A stretch of DNA of 55,413 nt, taken from positions 1 to 55,413 of the forward strand of contig JAUWGS010000014.1 of assembly GCA_030606285.1 (NCBI GenBank), written 5' to 3'. The position numbers and the translations under genes were made by a program. Below are positions 48,072 through 55,413 of the stretch, one piece after another. The first letter of the stretch is position 1, and every line of letters begins with the position of its first letter. The notes under the pieces are model-generated. The model had not been told where the DNA came from, did not search any database, and saw nothing but the letters and a program-made list of their open reading frames with translations. This stretch comes from Planctomycetales bacterium (lineage in GTDB: Bacteria; 4484-113).

Positions 48072-48231
48072 ACCCGGTACAGGCAACGGGATTATACACA
48101 GAACGCTCAGTTCATGTAAAGCCGCGCAGGGTCAAGCGTCAGGCCGAAAGGCGCGCTGATTCTGCTGCGGAATTACGCCGCAACAGCTCCCAGCAACGTG
48201 CTAGAATGTTGCCGCAACCGCGGAGGGAAAG

Positions 48232-48615
48232 ATGATGAAGGCGCTGAAAATGGTCGTGCTTCCGGTTAAGGACTGGGAAAAGGCGCGCAAATGGTATACG
48301 GAGAAGCTCGGCTTCAAGCCCGTCTACGAAGCGCCCAATGACCGCTGGGGCGAGTACGCAATTGGCGACGGCTCGGGCGCAACGCTCGGCCTGTGGGGCC
48401 TGCCCGAAGGCTACACCGTGGTGCACGGCGACGGCCTGAAGAACATCGCTCCCCAACCCTACATCCAGGTGGACGACCTCGAAGCGACCGTGGACGAGCT
48501 GACGAAACGCGGAATCGAGTTTGAACAGGTCGTTTCGGAGGAAGAATTCAGGACGGCGCGGTTCGCCGACCCCGAAGGGCATGTGCTCTACCTCTACGAG
48601 TACGCGGAAGAATAG
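48232..48615 (+). CDS. VOC (glyoxalase/bleomycin-resistance fold) family protein
   Basis: 127 aa, one two-module VOC domain: VVLPVKDWEKARKWYTEKLGFKPVYE ... ADPEGHVLYLYEYAEE. The ending EGHVLYLYEYA with Glu is the usual metal-ligand side of the second module. The enzyme type (glyoxalase, dioxygenase or binding protein) cannot be decided. CGGAGGGAAAG precedes the ATG; a TAGAAT box lies ~25 nt upstream. Second of three rightward genes around tRNA-Phe; not obviously linked to neighbours. Confidence 0.85.
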   Translation: MMKALKMVVLPVKDWEKARKWYTEKLGFKPVYEAPNDRWGEYAIGDGSGATLGLWGLPEGYTVVHGDGLKNIAPQPYIQVDDLEATVDELTKRGIEFEQVVSEEEFRTARFADPEGHVLYLYEYAEE

Positions 48616-48669
48616 CCAGCGCCGGCAGAGCGGCTGTACGCCTGCCACGGGATGAGCCGGCCAAGGTGC

Positions 48670-48675
48670 TACAAT
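48670..48675 (+). promoter_or_regulatory. -10 box (TACAAT) 7 nt before the cyclase-STAND-TPR gene
   Basis: TACAAT followed by TCCTGTC and the GTG start at 48683. No ribosome-binding site, consistent with a leaderless mRNA; no -35 recognised. Confidence 0.45.
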
Positions 48676-48682
48676 TCCTGTC

Positions 48683-51600
48683 GTGGGCCCTGGGGAAGCA
48701 GTCGGAGTGCACAAAGAGCGTACTGCGTTCATCCTCTTCACTGACATTTACCGCTCCACGCAGCTCTGGGAGAAGTTCCCGCGCGACTTTAAGACCGTCC
48801 TTGAAAAGCACAACACGGCCGTTGAAGAGACCGTCCTGTCCCACGGCGGCGAGATAATGAAGAACCTGGGCGACGGGTACATCGCCATCTTCGGCAGTGC
48901 CGACACCTGTGTCGCCAGCGGCGTCAAGATACAGGGCAAGCTTGGTACCTTGCCGGAACTGCCCGACGGCTCGGACGTTCTGGTGCGAATCGTGTGCCAC
49001 GCCGGTCCGCTGTATCCACTCGCAACGGGCCGGGGATATTTCGGCAGGTCCCTCAACCGCTCCTCGCGCATGTGCCAGGTGTGCCATCCAGGGCAGATGC
49101 TGATATCCCAGGCCGTCAGGCTGTTCATTGATGAGCTTCCTGAAGGAGCTAGAGCGGTTGACCTGGGGTTCCACCGACTGCGAGATCTGGGGGAGTCCGA
49201 GCACCTGTATCATCTCGACCACCCCGAATTCAAGTTTCACGACTTCCCGCCCCTCCCCACGCTGGAGTACCGGCCAAACAACCTGGTCATCCAGCCAAAT
49301 GAGTTCATCGGCCGCGCACGCGAAGTCCTGGAGCTGAGGAAGCTTCTGGTCGAGGACAAGCGGCGGCTGATCACAATCACGGCGCCTGGAGGTTACGGGA
49401 AGAGCCGGTTGGCAACGCAGCTCTGCGCCAATCTGCTTGAACACTACGAGAACGGTGTCTTCGAAGTGCTGCTGTCGCCGATTCGGGAGCACACGAGGAT
49501 AGTCGCAGCCACCGCAAACGCCCTGGGGTTCCAGTTCTACGACCCGTCCGAGCCGGCACACCAGCTCACCGACTACCTGCGCGAGAAGCAGGTACTCCTC
49601 CTGTTCGACAACTTCGAGCATTTGACAGAGGGCAAGCAGCTCATCCCGGAGATACTGGAGAAGGCCCCCGATGTGAACGTGCTCGTCACCTCGCGGGAGC
49701 CCCTGCGCCTGCGGGCGGAGATGATATTCCGGCTTAACCCATTGCTGCTGGCGCGGCGCGACGAGGCTGCAATGGATGAACTCGCCGATGCGGTTGCGCT
49801 CTTTGTCGAGAGGGCATCGCTGGTAAAGCACGACTTCGCTGTCACCGAAGAGAACCTGAGTTTGGTGCAGAGGATTTGCGAAAAACTGGATGGCGTGCCC
49901 CTGGCAATCGAGCTGGCGGCGGCCTGGTCGGATTTCTTCTCGCTTCCTGAACTCCTTTCGCAGGTCGAGCGTCAGCTTGGGCTGACGGCAAGGACGGACG
50001 ATGTACCGGAGAAGCACCGGAGCATCCGCGCGAGCCTCGACTGGTCGTACAGCTTGCTGCAGGACAGCGAAAAGCGGGTCCTGCGCGCGGTGTCCGTATT
50101 CCAAAACGGCTTCTTCCTTGAAGTGGCTAGGGCTGTCGTGCAGCGGGAAGACCTGCTGCACGTGCTGGCCGAATTGTGCGACAAGAGCTGGCTCTTCTCC
50201 AGGGATATCGAAGGGCAAAGCAGGTTCTTTTTACGCGACGCTGCTGCGAGGGAATACGCGCTCGAGATCCTGAGGCGATCCGACGAATGGGAAGAGACAG
50301 TGATCGCTCATTCAAGGTGCTACGCCGGACTGCTGGAAAAGGAGGGAAGCGCACTAGACGGAAAAGGGCAGCTCGAAGCGATCAAGGCCATCGGCCTGGA
50401 ATTGGAGAACATCTGCGAAGCCCTGGACACAGCCGTGCGGAGGGATGACGCGGGCCTGCTGCTGCCCTTTGCGCGCTACCTGCACGAATACCTAATCATG
50501 GTCGGCGGCTTCCAGGAAGCGGTGGAGCATTACCGCCGGATACTGGATGCAGCTATTCACTTCGAAAGCAGCCTGGTGCTGCTTCACGCGCACCTCGGAC
50601 TCGGCGATGTTCTGCTGCACCTCGGACGGTACGACGAAGCGCGGAAGGAGTGCCTGGATGCGCTGGAGCTGGCTGAGTATCTCGATGACCCCCATGCTCT
50701 CGCCTCGGCGAAGAACGTGCTGGGCGATGTCGAACTCTTCAAGGGCAACTACGGCGCGTCCCGAAATTTCCACAACGAGAGTCTCGCCATCCAGCGAGCT
50801 GCGGACGATCGCAGCGGCGTTGCCTGTTCACTGCACGCGCTGGGTTTTGTGGAGTTCACCGAGGGCAATTACCCCGCCGCTAGGTCCCTTTACCAGGAGA
50901 GCATTGCCACCCGGCGGGAGATTGGCGACCGCCACGGCATGGCGCAGACCCTGAACCGGCTGGGTAACATGGAATACTACGCGGGTAACTACGATGCCGC
51001 GCGATCCTGCCACACGGAGAGCCTCGCCATTCAGCGGGAGTTAGGCGACCGTTACGGCATCGCCCAGAGCCTGAACAGCCTGGGCAATGTTGCGTTCTGC
51101 GAATGCGACTATGCCGCAACGCGCAGGTTATACGAAGAAAGCCTTACCATCAGGCAGGAGATTGGCGACCGTTTCGGCATCGCAGCTTCCCTCAATAACC
51201 TAGGGAACGTTGAATACTGTGAGGGCAACTACGACGCCGCGCGGTCCACCCACCTCAAGGGCCTAGCTATTAAGCGCGAGATTGGCGACCGTAACGGAGT
51301 ATCGTTTTCCCTCAACAACCTGGGGAACATTGCCGTCAGGCAGAGGGACTACGCCCAGGCAGGCGAATGGCTGAAAGAGGCACTGCAGATCGCCAAAGAG
51401 ATAAGCAGCATCATAGCGATTATCGCTCCGCTAGCAGTCAGCACCGGCCTCTTCGCTGCAACAGGCGATCTCAACGCGTGCGGAATCCTCGCGCACGGCG
51501 CGCTGCTTCAGGAGAAGAAACTGGGAACGCCCTTCGACCCAATGGATCAAAGCATGCTCGACGAGGGGATGGACAAGCTGAGGGAATCCTTCCCCGCAGA

Positions 51601-51694
51601 TGAGCTTAAAACGCTCAAGTCCCGCGCCGAGAAGATGAGCCTGGAAGATCTGGTGGACTTCGCGCTGGAAGCGTTGTCGGAAATGAAAGCCTAG
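48683..51694 (+). CDS. Class III nucleotidyl cyclase - STAND ATPase - TPR signalling protein
   Basis: 1003 aa. Residues ~12-180: class III adenylyl/guanylyl cyclase with metal Asp21 (LFTDIYRST) and Asp64 (NLGDGY), Lys60, and transition-state Asn125/Arg129 (LNRSSRM), so probably active. Residues ~200-500: STAND/NB-ARC-like ATPase with the FIGRAREVLELR entry, Walker A APGGYGKS (~234-241), Walker B LLLFDNFE and LVTSREPLRLR. Residues ~550-960: TPRs, including a run of 40-residue repeats (GNYxAARSxHxxSLAI-type) with exact 120-bp spacing from 50741. This architecture resembles bacterial AfsR/MalT-type regulators fused to a cyclase: the TPRs would sense a partner, the STAND switch would gate the cyclase. 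The signal is unknown. The start is a GTG 7 nt after a -10. tRNA-Ser begins 2 bp after its stop. Confidence 0.88.
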   Translation: MGPGEAVGVHKERTAFILFTDIYRSTQLWEKFPRDFKTVLEKHNTAVEETVLSHGGEIMKNLGDGYIAIFGSADTCVASGVKIQGKLGTLPELPDGSDVLVRIVCHAGPLYPLATGRGYFGRSLNRSSRMCQVCHPGQMLISQAVRLFIDELPEGARAVDLGFHRLRDLGESEHLYHLDHPEFKFHDFPPLPTLEYRPNNLVIQPNEFIGRAREVLELRKLLVEDKRRLITITAPGGYGKSRLATQLCANLLEHYENGVFEVLLSPIREHTRIVAATANALGFQFYDPSEPAHQLTDYLREKQVLLLFDNFEHLTEGKQLIPEILEKAPDVNVLVTSREPLRLRAEMIFRLNPLLLARRDEAAMDELADAVALFVERASLVKHDFAVTEENLSLVQRICEKLDGVPLAIELAAAWSDFFSLPELLSQVERQLGLTARTDDVPEKHRSIRASLDWSYSLLQDSEKRVLRAVSVFQNGFFLEVARAVVQREDLLHVLAELCDKSWLFSRDIEGQSRFFLRDAAAREYALEILRRSDEWEETVIAHSRCYAGLLEKEGSALDGKGQLEAIKAIGLELENICEALDTAVRRDDAGLLLPFARYLHEYLIMVGGFQEAVEHYRRILDAAIHFESSLVLLHAHLGLGDVLLHLGRYDEARKECLDALELAEYLDDPHALASAKNVLGDVELFKGNYGASRNFHNESLAIQRAADDRSGVACSLHALGFVEFTEGNYPAARSLYQESIATRREIGDRHGMAQTLNRLGNMEYYAGNYDAARSCHTESLAIQRELGDRYGIAQSLNSLGNVAFCECDYAATRRLYEESLTIRQEIGDRFGIAASLNNLGNVEYCEGNYDAARSTHLKGLAIKREIGDRNGVSFSLNNLGNIAVRQRDYAQAGEWLKEALQIAKEISSIIAIIAPLAVSTGLFAATGDLNACGILAHGALLQEKKLGTPFDPMDQSMLDEGMDKLRESFPADELKTLKSRAEKMSLEDLVDFALEALSEMKA
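50741..51340 (+). repeat. Five tandem 120-bp coding repeats (TPR units)
   Basis: Units begin at 50741, 50861, 50981, 51101 and 51221, with a sixth degenerate unit from 51341. Each encodes a ~40-residue TPR with the recurring GNY...AAR, ESLAIxREIGDRxG and SLNNLGNVEY core. The exact period and high DNA identity suggest recent duplication or gene conversion. Confidence 0.85.
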
Positions 51695-51696
51695 CG

Positions 51697-51784
51697 CGGA
51701 GGGTGTGGGATTCGAACCCACGGTACGCTTTTGGCGCACACACGCTCTCCAGGCGTGCACCTTCGTCCGCTCGGTCAACCCTCC
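51697..51784 (-). tRNA. tRNA-Ser (anticodon GGA)
   Basis: Class II tRNA on the minus strand: acceptor GGAGGGT/ACCCTCC, D arm TGACCGAGCGG, anticodon stem CACGC/GCGTG with loop CTGGAGA (anticodon GGA), long variable arm TGTGCGCCAAAAGCGTACC, T arm GTGGGTTCGAATCCCAC. 88 nt, CCA not encoded. It lies 2 bp from the convergent signalling gene's stop. Confidence 0.96.
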
Positions 51785-51987
51785 ACAGACGGGCAGGCCC
51801 CTCGTCGGCGGGCAAGTCCTCCGCCCCCCCGATTCTAACACAGCACGATTCGCGATTGCCCTCTGATACCGCTTTACAAAGCCCGCCGGCGGTGCTATTG
51901 TCACTTGCGGTAAGCAGGTAAGCTCGCAAAGGGCGGGCGCAAGAAAAACTGCGGTCGAGAAAGGACTCGCAGGAGAGGGCTGACAGT

Positions 51988-53040
51988 ATGCCTCACAAGT
52001 CCCCGGCTAAACGTGTCGAACAGAGCGAACGCCTCAACTGGTTCCACCAGCAGGTCGCGGACGGGAATCATCCGACCGCTACCAGGCTGGCGGAGCATTT
52101 CAACATCAGCGTAAGCACGGCGCAAAAGGACATCGAATTCCTTAAAAAGGCGCACCGCGCGCCGCTGGCGTACGACCGCAAGCATCACGGCTTCCGTTAC
52201 ACGGATCCCCTGTTCATCCTGGAACTCGGTGAGCCCTCGCCGGAGGCGAAGCCCGCTGCGAAGCGTGCGCGCAAGGATCCCGTCGAGAGTGGCCTGGAGC
52301 AGGGCGAACTCGTCACCATACTCGTGGCTGACGCTTTGCGCAAGCAGTACCGCACGTCGCCCTTCAACGATTCCGTCCGGAGCGCGTTCGACAAGGTCGC
52401 CGCATTGCTCGGCGAAAGCGCATCCTACGACCGGGAGAGCCTGGATCGCATAATCGAGCTTGACTTGGAGCCGTTCCCCACGCTCGACCTCGGCATCTTC
52501 GACGCGCTGCTCAAGGCCATCGCATGGCGCGAGACGGTGGTGCTCAAGTACTTCTCCGGCCAGAAAGCCACCGTGACCAGCAAGCCCTGCGACCCGCTCC
52601 ACGTCATCAACTACAAGGACAACTGGTACCTCGTCGCCTTCTGCCACGAAAAGCAGGACTACCGCGATTTTTTAGTAAACCGCATCCTCTCAATCGAGTT
52701 CACGGACACCAACTTCCAGCCCTACACAAACTTCAAAATCGAAAAGCACAAGCGTGACTCCCAGCTCTTCCGGGGCATGGAATCGCCGGTGGAAGTGGTG
52801 ATGGAGTTTGACAAGTTCGCGGCGCACTGGATAAGGCTGCGGCCGGTGCACAAGACGCAGAAGATAATCGAGCGCGCCGACGGTAGCCTGGAGATTTCGT
52901 TCAAAGTCTATAGCTACGAGAACTTGCTGCGCTGGGTGCTGTCATTCGGCGAGCATGCGCGCGTACTCGCGCCGCTAGATTTGCAGGAGCGCGTCCACAA
53001 GACCATCAGCCGCATGAACTACCTCTACAACCGCTTTTGA
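51988..53040 (+). CDS. WYL domain transcriptional regulator
   Basis: 350 aa. An N-terminal winged HTH (residues ~12-60, ATRLAEHFNISVSTAQKDIEFLKK) is followed by a WYL domain (~165-270; KPCDPLHVINYKDNWYLVAFCHEKQDYRDFLVNRI) and the WCX C-terminal extension (LLRWVLSFGEHARVLAPLDLQERV). WYL proteins are ligand-sensing regulators, often of DNA-damage or phage-defence genes. AGGAGAGG precedes the ATG. No obvious target gene next to it; the region to the right is repeat-rich and accessory. Confidence 0.9.
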   Translation: MPHKSPAKRVEQSERLNWFHQQVADGNHPTATRLAEHFNISVSTAQKDIEFLKKAHRAPLAYDRKHHGFRYTDPLFILELGEPSPEAKPAAKRARKDPVESGLEQGELVTILVADALRKQYRTSPFNDSVRSAFDKVAALLGESASYDRESLDRIIELDLEPFPTLDLGIFDALLKAIAWRETVVLKYFSGQKATVTSKPCDPLHVINYKDNWYLVAFCHEKQDYRDFLVNRILSIEFTDTNFQPYTNFKIEKHKRDSQLFRGMESPVEVVMEFDKFAAHWIRLRPVHKTQKIIERADGSLEISFKVYSYENLLRWVLSFGEHARVLAPLDLQERVHKTISRMNYLYNRF

Positions 53041-53108
53041 GGGACGCGCCAGATGAGTACAGCCGGGTGCAACGGTGCGCCCCGCCTATTCATGGTCATT
53101 TCCATTTC

Positions 53109-53145
53109 GAGTACGCGGTGCTTACCCGCCTGTAGCTGGGCGGGG
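53109..53145 (+). repeat. Truncated three-way-junction palindromic repeat
   Basis: Starts GAGTACGCGGTGCT like the complete copies, then continues TACCCGCCTGTAGCTGGGCGGG, so hairpin 1 is disrupted and hairpin 2 lost. Flanked by other repeat DNA. Confidence 0.5.
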
Positions 53146-53426
53146 TTTGTTCGTTGTTGGCTGTCGGTTCTTGGTTGTTGGACGATTCGTGGCCTGTAGG
53201 GTGTCCCGCGAAACGCCGGATGCCGCGCCTCCTGCAGGGCGGAGACCTATGCCCCGCCGTCTGGAATCTGGATTTATTGCCAGTGGCACGGGCGTCCCGC
53301 CCGTAATTCGACCTATACCGGAATATAGGCTACTGGCTTCTAGTTCCAGTCTGACGTTTACCCACGCCCGGCGGTCCGGCACCCGGCTCGCCCGTATCCG
53401 GATGCGGCACCAGGCCCTCCGGCGCG

Positions 53427-53534
53427 ATCAGCGGTCAGCCGTCAGTCCTCAGCGGTCAGCAAGACTCCGGAGGATGCTTCGCCTTTTGGTTTTGCCCTTG
53501 CTGGTGACTGAAAGCTGATAGCTGTAGACTGATT
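53427..53534. repeat. CAGC/TCAG-rich dispersed repeat, copy 1
   Basis: Begins GCGATCAGCGGTCAGC, a run of TCAGC/GTCAG units, then AAGACT...TTTGG, and ends GGTGACTGAAAGCTGATAGC. The two ends are partly complementary (CAGCxxTCAG against CTGAAAGCTG), so a long imperfect hairpin can form. A diverged second copy lies 320 bp to the right. Confidence 0.7.
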
Positions 53535-53745
53535 AGCCCGCCAGCTCGTCAACCCGCGCGTCCTCGTCGTATTCCGGCTTCGGCGACCCCAGCACGCGGT
53601 ACTGCTTGCCCACACTCCGCCGCCACGCGCAGCGAGGCTATGGAGTGCCTGCGGCCTGCTACCGCTCTGCCAACTGGATGTTTACCCGCCATAGCCCTGA
53701 GCTTGCGAAGGGCGACGGCGGGCTCTCCACCAGCCGCGCCCGCGC

Positions 53746-53855
53746 GATTCAGCCGTCAGCCGTCAGTCCTCAGCTTTCAGCAAGACTTAGAAGATTCTGC
53801 GGCTTTTAGTTTTTCTCTTGCCGGTGACTGATAGCTGATAGCTGGAAGCTGATCA
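53746..53855. repeat. CAGC/TCAG-rich dispersed repeat, copy 2
   Basis: Same organisation as the copy at 53427-53534: GCGATTCAGCCGTCAGCC, CAGCTTTCAGCAAGACT, a T-rich centre, then GGTGACTGATAGCTGATAGC. CAGCTTTCAG near the start is the complement of the CTGAAAGCTG block found in copy 1. Confidence 0.7.
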
Positions 53856-53963
53856 TCCGGTTTCCCCACGCTCGCCGCGACCTCGACCCGCCCCAGATGG
53901 GGCCGGTCCACCGAGAGCTGTAGTGTGGTTAGGAGCATTGCATCCTCACTCTTGGATTCCAGG

Positions 53964-54113
53964 CTACTTCGAACCGGTTGCCTTTGCGCTGCCCGATGGC
54001 ATGGTCACGCGCGTCACTCCCCCGCGCTTGTCGTAGGTGTAGTCGGTGTTGGAGGGCGTATGGTCGCGGATCCGCGTTACTACCCGCCCCATTGGCATCT
54101 TTCTTGTTGTCAT
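53964..54113 (-). pseudogene. Orphan YD-repeat (RHS-type) fragment
   Basis: A 49-codon frame whose ATG overlaps the stop of the lipoprotein gene (ATGA). Residues 11-43 read RIRDHTPSNTDYTYDKRGGV then TRVTMPSGSA, matching the YD-repeat pattern (YxYDxxGxVTxxTxPxG) of RHS proteins. It has no RHS core, so it looks like a displaced tail, as often found 3' of rhs toxin-immunity pairs. Translation is possible through coupling, but it is too short to be a working RHS protein. Confidence 0.55.
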
Positions 54114-54736
54114 GAAGCCTCCGGTTTCTTACGACCAACGGTACTGGAGATATAGACGACCCTTCCTTCTTGGAGGGTGAACGTCAATACGGCAGCCATG
54201 AAGCCCCTTGGAGCTTTGCAATCGTACGCAACGTGACTATAATATCCAGGTTCCTCAAATAGCCCCTCCTCAGCTGGTACGCCATACGCGGCCCTCACTT
54301 CTTGGTAAGTGCTACCAATGCGGATCCCCTGCCGCGTGACGAGTCCAGTTACCGCCTGTGCTGGCAGGTCCCATGGCACCAGCACGTGTCTATCTTCACC
54401 GAGCCATACTCCGCCTTCTGTACTGAGGGTTATCGACCATGGGGTCACTCTAACGTCCACGACGAAGCCCTCGGGTTGTTTCGTTAGAATGTAGGAATGG
54501 AACTCCCCGTCCTCCTTAGTATCAACGAGCCTACAATCCTCATCCGTCCTAAGCCCGTCTCCGCTGTCAAGAGCTATAAGGTCTACCCCGGTTCCGAAGT
54601 CTTCTAGCGGGATGATTGAAGGTGCAGTGTCCGATGAGTCCACATCATGTCTTTGAGCGTCGTGGTTACTCTCAGAGGCGATCGTGCAAGCGCAGACGAC
54701 GGGGATGCACAGCATCAGTGCCGCAATCAACCGCAT
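54110..54736 (-). CDS. Lipoprotein of unknown function, possible immunity protein
   Basis: 208 aa from ATG 54736; AAAGGAGG precedes it, which excludes longer frames overlapping the upstream gene. Signal MRLIAALMLCIPVVCAC with lipobox-like VCAC (lipidated Cys 15 or 17). The mature part has a beta-rich middle (VDVRVTPWSITLSTEGGVWL) and a final domain GIRIGSTYQEVRAAYGVP ... LTFTLQEGRVVYISST, a pattern like BamE/SmpA-type or similar small two-strand domains. No family assigned. It sits between a Cys-rich protein end and a YD-repeat stub, the position of an immunity gene in RHS loci. That role is inference. It is less GC-rich than the housekeeping genes. Confidence 0.7.
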   Translation of the reverse strand: MRLIAALMLCIPVVCACTIASESNHDAQRHDVDSSDTAPSIIPLEDFGTGVDLIALDSGDGLRTDEDCRLVDTKEDGEFHSYILTKQPEGFVVDVRVTPWSITLSTEGGVWLGEDRHVLVPWDLPAQAVTGLVTRQGIRIGSTYQEVRAAYGVPAEEGLFEEPGYYSHVAYDCKAPRGFMAAVLTFTLQEGRVVYISSTVGRKKPEAS

Positions 54737-54794
54737 GAGTCCTCCTTTCCTTAGCATATCACACCTCCAGTTCATTGGTGCACCCAGCCTCTCC

Positions 54795-55413
54795 TCAGGG
54801 CCTATCCGGCACATCTGGTGACAATGGTGGCCAATCGCACCAGATCCTCGGTGGCTGCATGTTCTCCTCGCCATGCATACGCCAGTTCCAGACGTCCGGG
54901 AGCGGTTCTCCGGGGGGCGGGCAGATATAGGGGTGCTTGAACTTGTGCTCCGGCGCGGGTTCTCCCTTGCAGTTCTTCATTATTGCTCCTGCGTTCTCGC
55001 CCCCCCTCATGGTTGCCATGAGCTTCACTTCAACCTCATACCAGCCAACCGCTTTTCCGGGCTGCACTGCGCCCGTCTCGCTGCACTTGCATCTTGATAC
55101 AAGTGGCACCCGCACGTACAAGTCGTAGTTTCTAAACTGCTCAAGTCCTGGTCCTTGCCCGTGGGCGGCGGGGTCATGACACCAACAACCATTTTGTGCT
55201 ACGCGTCTCCATCCGGACATACCCCTCTGGCAGCAGCAGTCTTCCTCTGGTTCCTCGGGTCCATCTGGTTTCTCGGGGGGTCTATTCATGCAATACGTAT
55301 ACCATTCAGGCGTCTTGATAATACAGCATCCAGTCGTAGGTGAGCAGGGGAAACACTCCGGACATGCTAAGGGTATGCAATCACAGCAGAGCACCCACGG
55401 GTCCGATATCTCC
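54795..55413 (-). CDS. C-terminal part of a cysteine-rich protein, possibly an RHS variable (toxin) tail
   Basis: The frame is open to the right edge of the window, so the N-terminus is missing; about 205 codons are seen. It begins EISDPWVLCCDCIPLACPEC and holds 19 cysteines in total, many as CC, CxC or CxxC (TGCC, DCCC, GCWC, RCKC), with Pro-rich spacers and GAVQPGKAVGWYEVEVKLMA near the middle. Such Cys clusters suggest metal binding or many disulfides. I do not recognise a domain. Because a YD-repeat fragment and a lipoprotein gene follow, it may be the polymorphic C-terminus of an RHS protein, but the RHS core would lie outside the window. Confidence 0.6.
   Translation of the reverse strand, partial: EISDPWVLCCDCIPLACPECFPCSPTTGCCIIKTPEWYTYCMNRPPEKPDGPEEPEEDCCCQRGMSGWRRVAQNGCWCHDPAAHGQGPGLEQFRNYDLYVRVPLVSRCKCSETGAVQPGKAVGWYEVEVKLMATMRGGENAGAIMKNCKGEPAPEHKFKHPYICPPPGEPLPDVWNWRMHGEENMQPPRIWCDWPPLSPDVPDRP

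Larger units (their letters stand above)
53041..53963. other. Large repeat-rich stretch with decayed coding remnants, no intact gene
   Basis: About 920 bp. It contains a truncated palindromic copy (53109-53145), two copies of a ~110-bp CAGC/TCAG repeat (53427-53534, 53746-53855) and a CCTTCGCAAGCTCAGG-type motif common in metagenomic repeats. Minus-strand peptide remnants with protein-like composition appear, for example GKQYRVLGSPKPEYDEDA ending at a stop at 53533-53535 and LQLSVDRPHLGRVEVAAS near 53870-53935, without starts. They may be RHS-tail debris. Rightward frames here look like repeat translations. Confidence 0.55.

Noticed and set aside
48548-50218. A 556-codon minus-strand open frame
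   Set aside because: It runs antisense through the cyclase-STAND gene, whose motifs are unmistakable. Its composition (His/Gln/Arg-rich) is that of a shadow frame.
50741-51340. Regular 120-bp period considered as a CRISPR or satellite array
   Set aside because: The period equals 40 codons in frame, and each unit encodes a TPR; there are no short repeat/spacer units.
53075-53809. Plus-strand frames at 53075-53518 and 53606-53809
   Set aside because: They cross the CAGC/TCAG repeats and palindromic DNA, with no ribosome-binding site and no domain-like sequence.
54737-54874. Longer start for the lipoprotein (54874)
   Set aside because: It would overlap the Cys-rich gene and bury the lipoprotein signal; ATG 54736 has a perfect ribosome-binding site.
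1-55413. CRISPR arrays, rRNA, tmRNA, RNase P and SRP RNA
   Set aside because: None was recognised on either strand; only three tRNAs were found.

Overview
This window looks like a piece of a GC-rich chromosome from an uncultivated diderm bacterium. Outer-membrane genes (bamA, lpxD and a further barrel-like protein) sit beside traits typical of Terrabacteria: purB-purC-purS, a DivIVA-like protein, YtxH, an Amj-type lipid II flippase, and the block secD-secF-recJ-rsh-dtd, which follows the Firmicutes order without apt. A diderm Terrabacteria lineage such as Armatimonadota or a related candidate phylum fits best, but this is inference from gene content, not a phylogenetic result. Several genes have a good -10 box only 6-8 nt before the start codon, so leaderless mRNAs appear common.

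Layout. 1-3300 is accessory DNA: the 5' end of a probable HTH/transposase-like gene, a reading frame invaded by palindromic repeats, and a visibly AT-richer type II restriction-modification pair (amino-methyltransferase plus Eco29kI-type GIY-YIG endonuclease, tail to tail). 3304-8138 holds a GAF protein, purB-purC-purS and comM. 8315-11682 encodes three exported or anchored proteins of unknown role (427-aa anchored protein, secretin-N/STN-like protein, DUF4384 protein). 12085-15492 has pdxT, a subtilase-like lipoprotein whose catalytic residues are lost, and a small exported protein. 15514-23670 has tRNA-Thr, nadE, a DinB protein, der, a three-gene leftward operon, envelope-associated small proteins, an ATP-grasp ligase and an MBL hydrolase. 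23825-27466 is a large pyruvate:ferredoxin oxidoreductase. 27820-37145 is an envelope block (DivIVA-like, HD, lpxD, OMP, bamA, pseudo-5'-nucleotidase, amj), followed by miaA. 38163-45382 is dtd/rsh/recJ/secF/secD. 45506-47756 has OsmC, DUF47 and Pit. 47999-53040 has tRNA-Phe, a VOC protein, a cyclase-STAND-TPR signalling protein, tRNA-Ser and a WYL regulator. 53041-55413 is accessory again: repeats, decayed coding remnants, and what may be the variable end of an RHS-type polymorphic toxin with a lipoprotein partner and a displaced YD-repeat stub.

The most unusual signals are (i) a dispersed ~60-86 bp intergenic repeat that folds as an outer stem with two hairpins and shows compensatory substitutions between copies, always close to a second, BIME-like GTAG...CTAC element; (ii) the restriction pair, whose methyltransferase is not the C5-cytosine type I associate with Eco29kI; (iii) two exported pseudoenzymes; (iv) the putative RHS toxin/immunity tail at the right edge. 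No CRISPR array, rRNA or intact transposase was seen.
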